Both the position numbers and the translations under genes were made by a program. Source: Treponema sp. (lineage in GTDB: Bacteria > Spirochaetota > Spirochaetia > Treponematales > Breznakiellaceae). Taken from it: a stretch of DNA of 16,263 nucleotides. Shown piece after piece: positions 13,141 through 16,263 of the stretch. The stretch is from the NCBI GenBank assembly GCA_031284105.1, contig JAITAN010000092.1, positions 1-16,263 of the forward strand, given 5' to 3'. The notes under the pieces were generated by a model. It was not told the DNA's origin, did no database searches, and worked only from the letters and a program-made list of their open reading frames with translations. Each line of letters starts with the position of its first letter. The stretch's first letter is position 1.

Positions 13141-13836
13141 ATGTTTTTAGATTTTTTAGATTATAAATCATCGGTACTGATTATTGTTGATGTACAGAAT
13201 GATTTCTGTCCCGCCTATACTTCGGCAGCCGGAAAAAGCCGCCCTGACGGCGCGCTTGCGGTAGCAGGAGGCGGGGACGTGTGCGCGCCGCTCAATGCGG
13301 CAGCGCTGCATTTCATCGCGCGGGGCGGAATGGTGATAGCAACGCAGGATTGGCATCCAAAGAACCATGCGTCTTTTGCGTCTGCGTATCCGGATAAAAG
13401 GGTAGGGGATGTTATAGACCTTGGCCCGGTGAAACGCCAGATCCTGTGGCCCGATCATTGTATTCAAGGTTCACAAGGCGCTTGTTTCCATGACTGCCTC
13501 AATCTCGAACCGGTACGTCTTATAATTCGTAAGGGTACAAACCCGGCGCTGGATTCATATTCGGCGTTTTTTGAGAATGACCGGCAGACTACGACCGGTC
13601 TTGACGGGTACTTACAGTCATGTTCGATTTCTACGGTGTTCCTCGGCGGTTTGGCTGCCGATTACTGCGTGTTGTATAGCGCAATGGATGCGTTGCGGCT
13701 GCATTACAGGACCTATGTTTTTACGGACGCGACGCGCGGCGTGGATTTTCCCAAAGGTTCTGTTGAGCAGGCGTACAACGCCATGGAACTCGAGGGCGTC
13801 AGTCTGATAAAGACGGCTGATATTTTACAGGACTAG
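13141..13836 (+). CDS. pncA: Nicotinamidase PncA
   Basis: This enzyme hydrolyses nicotinamide to nicotinate and ammonia, the first step of the four-step NAD salvage route. It has 231 residues, cytosolic, with the isochorismatase-like fold. The catalytic triad is visible: D17 (IIVDVQNDF), K131 (IIRKGTN) and C176 (GLAADYCV). The metal-site residues D70 and H72 are in TQDWHPKNH, with H106 in WPDHCIQG; GGLAADYC carries the cis-peptide region. The start ATG at 13141 lacks a ribosome binding site and lies directly behind a -10-like AT tract. The stop is 32 nt before the preferred pncB start, so the two are cotranscribed; the pairing supports the NAD salvage role over other isochorismatase-family functions. 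Confidence 0.95.
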   Translation: MFLDFLDYKSSVLIIVDVQNDFCPAYTSAAGKSRPDGALAVAGGGDVCAPLNAAALHFIARGGMVIATQDWHPKNHASFASAYPDKRVGDVIDLGPVKRQILWPDHCIQGSQGACFHDCLNLEPVRLIIRKGTNPALDSYSAFFENDRQTTTGLDGYLQSCSISTVFLGGLAADYCVLYSAMDALRLHYRTYVFTDATRGVDFPKGSVEQAYNAMELEGVSLIKTADILQD

Positions 13837-13840
13837 CGAA

Positions 13841-13855
13841 GCCGGTTTTGCCGGC
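13841..13855 (+). other. Hairpin between pncA and pncB
   Basis: GCCGG-TTTTG-CCGGC forms a 5-bp GC stem with a 5-base loop, 4 nt after the pncA stop. There is no T-run after it, so it is more likely to affect RNA stability or access to the pncB start than to end transcription. Confidence 0.4.
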
Positions 13856-13868
13856 GGACGAGAAAACT

Positions 13869-15302
13869 ATGGAACATACTTCCGCTCTGTTTACGGATTT
13901 TTATTCCCTTACGATGGCTCACGGGTACTGGAAGCGGCAGATAACGCGCCGGTCGGTTTTTGAAATGTTTTTTAGAAAACAGCCTTTTTCCGGCGGCTTC
14001 TCTATCTTTGCGGGACTTGAAACCCTGCTTGAACGGCTTAAAGCGTTTCGTTTTTCCACAGACGATATACGCTATGTGGAGGGGCTGCGCCTTTTTGACG
14101 AGGGATTCCTTGAGTATCTCAAAGATTTCCGTTTCAAGGGATCGGTTTGGGCTATGGATGAAGGTACGGTTGTTTTTCCGCAAGAACCCCTTATCAGGGT
14201 CGAGGGAGATTTGATCGAGTGCCAGCTTATTGAAGGGATGCTGCTCAACGTGATCAATTTTCAATCGCTTATCGCCACAAAAACCGCGCGTGTTTGGCTC
14301 GCGTCGGGTAAAGGATCGGTTATGGAGTTCGGGCTGCGCCGCGCGCAGGGGCCGGACGGGGCCATGAGCGCCTCACGCGCTGCGTATATCGGCGGGGCGT
14401 GCGGCACAAGCAATACGCTTGCGGGCAAGGAGTACAATATACCGGTGCTGGGAACCATGGCTCATGCATGGATCATGGCGCATGAGAGTGAAGAAGCGGC
14501 TTTTGAAGCGTACGCGGAGCTGTACCCCGGCAAGACCGTATTTCTCATCGACACCTACGACACATTGAAAAGCGGTGCGCCCCATGCGATTAAGGTGGGG
14601 AAAAAACTCGTAGAGAAGGGTGAAAATTTCGGCGTGCGGCTTGATTCCGGCGATATTCACTACCTTTCCGTTGAGGTGAGGAAGATGCTTGACGATGCGG
14701 GTTTAACCGGCGCGACCATAACCGTGTCCAACGATCTTGATGAGATCATTATTCATGCGCTTAAAGACGCGGGCGCTCCCATCAATACGTGGGGCGTTGG
14801 TACGCGCATGGTAACGGGCGGCGAAGAAGCCGCATTTACCGGCGTATATAAACTTGCCGCGCGCGGCGATGGAAAGGGCGGTGTTATTCCGGCGATAAAA
14901 TTTTCGGATAATCCTGAAAAAACCACAACGCCGGGCGTTAAACAAGTGTGGCGCATTACGGACACGCACGGCATGGCCGTTGCGGATGCGCTTGGGCTTG
15001 ACGGCGAAGACAGTATCAAACAGGGAAGACGCTATGTATTCTGGCACACATCCGCGGATTACCGGCATTTTTATTACGTTATTGACGGGAGCGCGGAACC
15101 GCTTCTCAAGCTCCGCCTTGACAAGGGCGTTCAAATCGCCGGCAATCCGAGCCTTACCGCCATACGCAGCCGCGTGCAAAGCGGTCTTGACGGGTTTGAC
15201 GCAAGCTATAAACGGTTCTTAAACCCCCATATTTACAAGGTTTCCATGACGGAGCAGTTACGCGCGCTCAAGCTGGAGCTTATCCAGCGGCACTTAGGCT
15301 GA
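13869..15302 (+). CDS. pncB: Nicotinate phosphoribosyltransferase
   Basis: This enzyme makes nicotinate mononucleotide from nicotinate and PRPP with ATP hydrolysis, the step after PncA. It has 477 residues from ATG 13869; a TTG at 13848 in the same frame would add seven. I prefer the ATG because the family begins close to SALFTDFYSLTMAHGYW and a GAG-type site lies 6 nt before it. Motifs in order: LFTDFYSLTMAHGY; NVINFQSLIATKTARV; MEFGLRRAQGPDGAMSASRA; GTSNTLAGKEYNIPVLGTMA with the following H (about residue 199), at the expected phosphorylated-His position; LIDTYDT; RLDSGDI; SNDLDE; and WGVGTRMVTG, which forms part of the PRPP site. The C-terminal zinc-less extension is of normal length. No clear terminator follows. 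Confidence 0.95.
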   Translation: MEHTSALFTDFYSLTMAHGYWKRQITRRSVFEMFFRKQPFSGGFSIFAGLETLLERLKAFRFSTDDIRYVEGLRLFDEGFLEYLKDFRFKGSVWAMDEGTVVFPQEPLIRVEGDLIECQLIEGMLLNVINFQSLIATKTARVWLASGKGSVMEFGLRRAQGPDGAMSASRAAYIGGACGTSNTLAGKEYNIPVLGTMAHAWIMAHESEEAAFEAYAELYPGKTVFLIDTYDTLKSGAPHAIKVGKKLVEKGENFGVRLDSGDIHYLSVEVRKMLDDAGLTGATITVSNDLDEIIIHALKDAGAPINTWGVGTRMVTGGEEAAFTGVYKLAARGDGKGGVIPAIKFSDNPEKTTTPGVKQVWRITDTHGMAVADALGLDGEDSIKQGRRYVFWHTSADYRHFYYVIDGSAEPLLKLRLDKGVQIAGNPSLTAIRSRVQSGLDGFDASYKRFLNPHIYKVSMTEQLRALKLELIQRHLG

Positions 15303-15338
15303 CCTGCGCCGCGGCGCTTTGCGGGCGGTAGGTCTGCC

Positions 15339-15515
15339 CTAGGGCGTGTTCACGCAACGAAAAGACATACAAATACGGGCCGGATAGATAAAGGCGGTAA
15401 AGATGCGGTCAAGTTTGTCATAACGGGTGAAAATCCCTCGAAACGCCTTGAGCGGCCGGAAAAACTGCTCCCTCTCATTCCGCTATTTATAGAGTTCCGC
15501 ATACTTCCACGGGCT
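15339..15515 (-). pseudogene. C-terminal remnant of an IS5-family (IS427-like) transposase
   Basis: The minus-strand frame reads SPWKYAELYK-stop-RNEREQFFRPLK and then AFRGIFTRYDKLDRIFTAFI, ending YPARICMSFRCVNTP at a TAG. The order YK-x-RN-x-x-E-x-FF-x-x-LK-x-(F/Y)-R-x-I-x-TRYDKL is the hallmark C-terminus of this transposase group and contains the catalytic Glu neighbourhood. One TAG replaces a sense codon after ELYK, and everything N-terminal is missing. It lies inside the inverted-repeat element at 15342-15644. Confidence 0.8.
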
Positions 15516-15644
15516 TGAAATTTCCCCCCGTTTGAGTTGACAGTTTCCCCCCTAACGATGCCATTTTGACCGCTTCGGAGAGGCGCACGTCCTTACCGTA
15601 TTTTTTCTGTCTTTACCTTTCTTTCCTTTAGCGTGAACACGCCC
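15342..15644. mobile_element. 303-bp MITE-like relic of an IS5-family element with perfect 14-bp terminal inverted repeats
   Basis: GGGCGTGTTCACGC at 15342-15355 and its exact reverse complement at 15631-15644 bracket the C-terminal transposase remnant. The internal deletion removed most of the gene but left both ends, so the element could in principle still be moved by a related transposase. No convincing target-site duplication is visible at the borders (CTA on the left, CGG on the right). Confidence 0.75.
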
Positions 15645-15701
15645 CGGTTCCGTGCCGCAAGGACGCTATGGCCGCGATGTGTATGTGTCGCTTTACGCAA
15701 C

Positions 15702-15882
15702 GTGAACACGTTCCAGCAGCCTGTTGCACCGGTGGATTTTTTGCGCTTGATGCCGCAAGAAATTCTGATTTATGGGCTGCTTTGGCGGTTTGCACGATAA
15801 AAATTACCTGTCGGCGATTGTTGAGGTTTTATGCGCGGCGTACAACAAACTGCCGGCGGATTTGAAACGCCGCGCCCCGTAA
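15702..15882 (+). pseudogene. Two short overlapping reading frames, probably remains of a gene of unknown function
   Basis: From a GTG at 15702 the first frame reads QQPVAPVDFLRLMPQEILIY and GLLWRFAR, stopping at 15800. An overlapping second frame from ATG 15772 reads LHDKNYLSAIVEVLCAAYNK and LPADLKRRAP, stopping at 15882. Both have protein-like composition but neither has a ribosome binding site or a family I recognise. They may be one gene broken by a frameshift, or fragments carried by mobile DNA. The second ends inside the hairpin at 15870-15898. Confidence 0.3.
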
Positions 15883-15898
15883 TGGTTACGGGGCGCGG
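15870..15898. terminator. 13-bp perfect hairpin, possible terminator
   Basis: The arm CCGCGCCCCGTAA is followed by a 3-base loop (TGG) and the exact complementary arm. The stem is strong and overlaps the stop codon of the short frame at 15772-15882, but no T-run follows on either strand, so an intrinsic terminator is only one reading; a transposon-end structure is another. Confidence 0.4.
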
Positions 15899-16086
15899 AT
15901 TGCGCCGCTCTCTTCGCGGGCGTTGAAATAAATTCCCGCGCGCACGACTGATATAAAGCTGTGAGTTTTTGCTCTGCAAGAACTCGTAGTAAAGGTGATC
16001 CCCGCATGGGCGGTAACTAGGCGGTGAAAGTCCGCTATGCGCTCGGTATGAACCTCCCCCGCTTGAAAGGACAGGAAGGCAAGCCT

Positions 16087-16263
16087 ATGCTCAAAGAAGG
16101 AAGCATCACGGGAGAAAGAAGCGTTTTTACGAAAGACTTTAAGGAACGGGCCGTGGAACCGTCCCGCAACACAAACCGGAAGCGGGCGCGCCCAAGACCT
16201 CGGCATTAACCGGAATATGCCGGCACGATGGATGCGGGAGATGAAGCGGAGTGAAGCGGGACC
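16087..16263 (+). pseudogene. IS3-family transposase OrfA, frameshifted and cut by the window end
   Basis: From ATG 16087 the frame reads GERSVFTKDFKERAVEPSRN, the typical start of an IS3-type OrfA (helix-turn-helix subunit: F-TK-x-FK-x-x-AV-E-L). It then leaves the expected frame and ends at 16209. The continuation is found in another frame as AQDLGINRNMPARWMREMKR followed by SEAG, running to the edge at 16263. This gives the usual OrfA order with one frameshift near 16190, so it is probably inactive. OrfB would lie beyond the window. The 16020-16086 stretch upstream is open in the same frame (GTG 16024) but does not look like transposase. Confidence 0.75.

Noticed and set aside
14703..15179. 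A 158-residue minus-strand frame inside pncB
   Set aside because: It is the shadow of a well-recognised nicotinate phosphoribosyltransferase gene with intact motifs.
15303..15340. Intrinsic terminator after pncB from the GC palindrome GCGCCGCGGCGC and the GGGC/GCCC pair
   Set aside because: No T-run follows either stem, and the mobile relic begins immediately after, so termination here cannot be supported.

Overview
The window looks like a spirochaete chromosome, most probably a Treponema of about 50% GC. The strongest pointer is the cluster at 8726-13007. It encodes a TatT-type TPR lipoprotein, a TatP/DctP-type binding protein, a fused DctQ-DctM permease and a small zinc-ribbon protein, and the first three match the order of the lipoprotein-associated TRAP transporter described in Treponema pallidum (Tp0956-Tp0958). 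Decayed insertion sequences and direct repeats in the gaps suggest a free-living or gut-associated species rather than a reduced pathogen; that last step is inference.

Layout. (1) 1-2100 is an accessory region read mainly from the minus strand. It holds a conserved hypothetical gene (230-883), a decayed relative of its C-terminal domain at the left edge, and an unusual upstream locus: a short ORF with a strong ribosome binding site, a run of 14 C on the coding strand (1309-1322), and a 21-bp tandem array (961-1254) that encodes 14 heptads. Changing the C-run by one base would join these into one 182-residue ORF whose stop overlaps the start of the conserved hypothetical gene (ATGA). (2) 2105-5025 is a minus-strand operon: glycine-rich membrane protein, miaB, a small two-helix membrane protein, and a SPOR-domain envelope protein. 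It has a good promoter with a palindrome just downstream. (3) 5192-6762 encodes a MATE exporter preceded by a short doubtful ORF. (4) 6881-7579 is a plus-strand YggS/PLPBP gene. (5) 7580-8725 has no intact gene: a degenerate 46-bp repeat array with GTTA-N7/8-TAAC palindromes abuts a truncated IS5-family transposase pseudogene. (6) 8726-13007 is the TRAP operon. (7) 13141-15302 holds pncA and pncB, divergent from the TRAP operon. (8) 15303-16263 is a mobile-element graveyard: a 303-bp MITE-like IS5 relic with perfect 14-bp terminal inverted repeats, short orphan reading frames ending in a 13-bp hairpin, and a frameshifted IS3-type orfA running off the window.

How the genes work together. The TRAP system would import a small organic ligand across the inner membrane using an ion gradient, with TatT proposed to partner TatP in the periplasm. 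PncA and PncB form a two-step NAD salvage route (nicotinamide to nicotinate to nicotinate mononucleotide). The 13007/13141 divergent promoters put both transcripts within about 10 nt of their start codons, suggesting leaderless or nearly leaderless messages. The most unusual locus is the candidate phase-variable heptad-repeat ORF at 880-1429.
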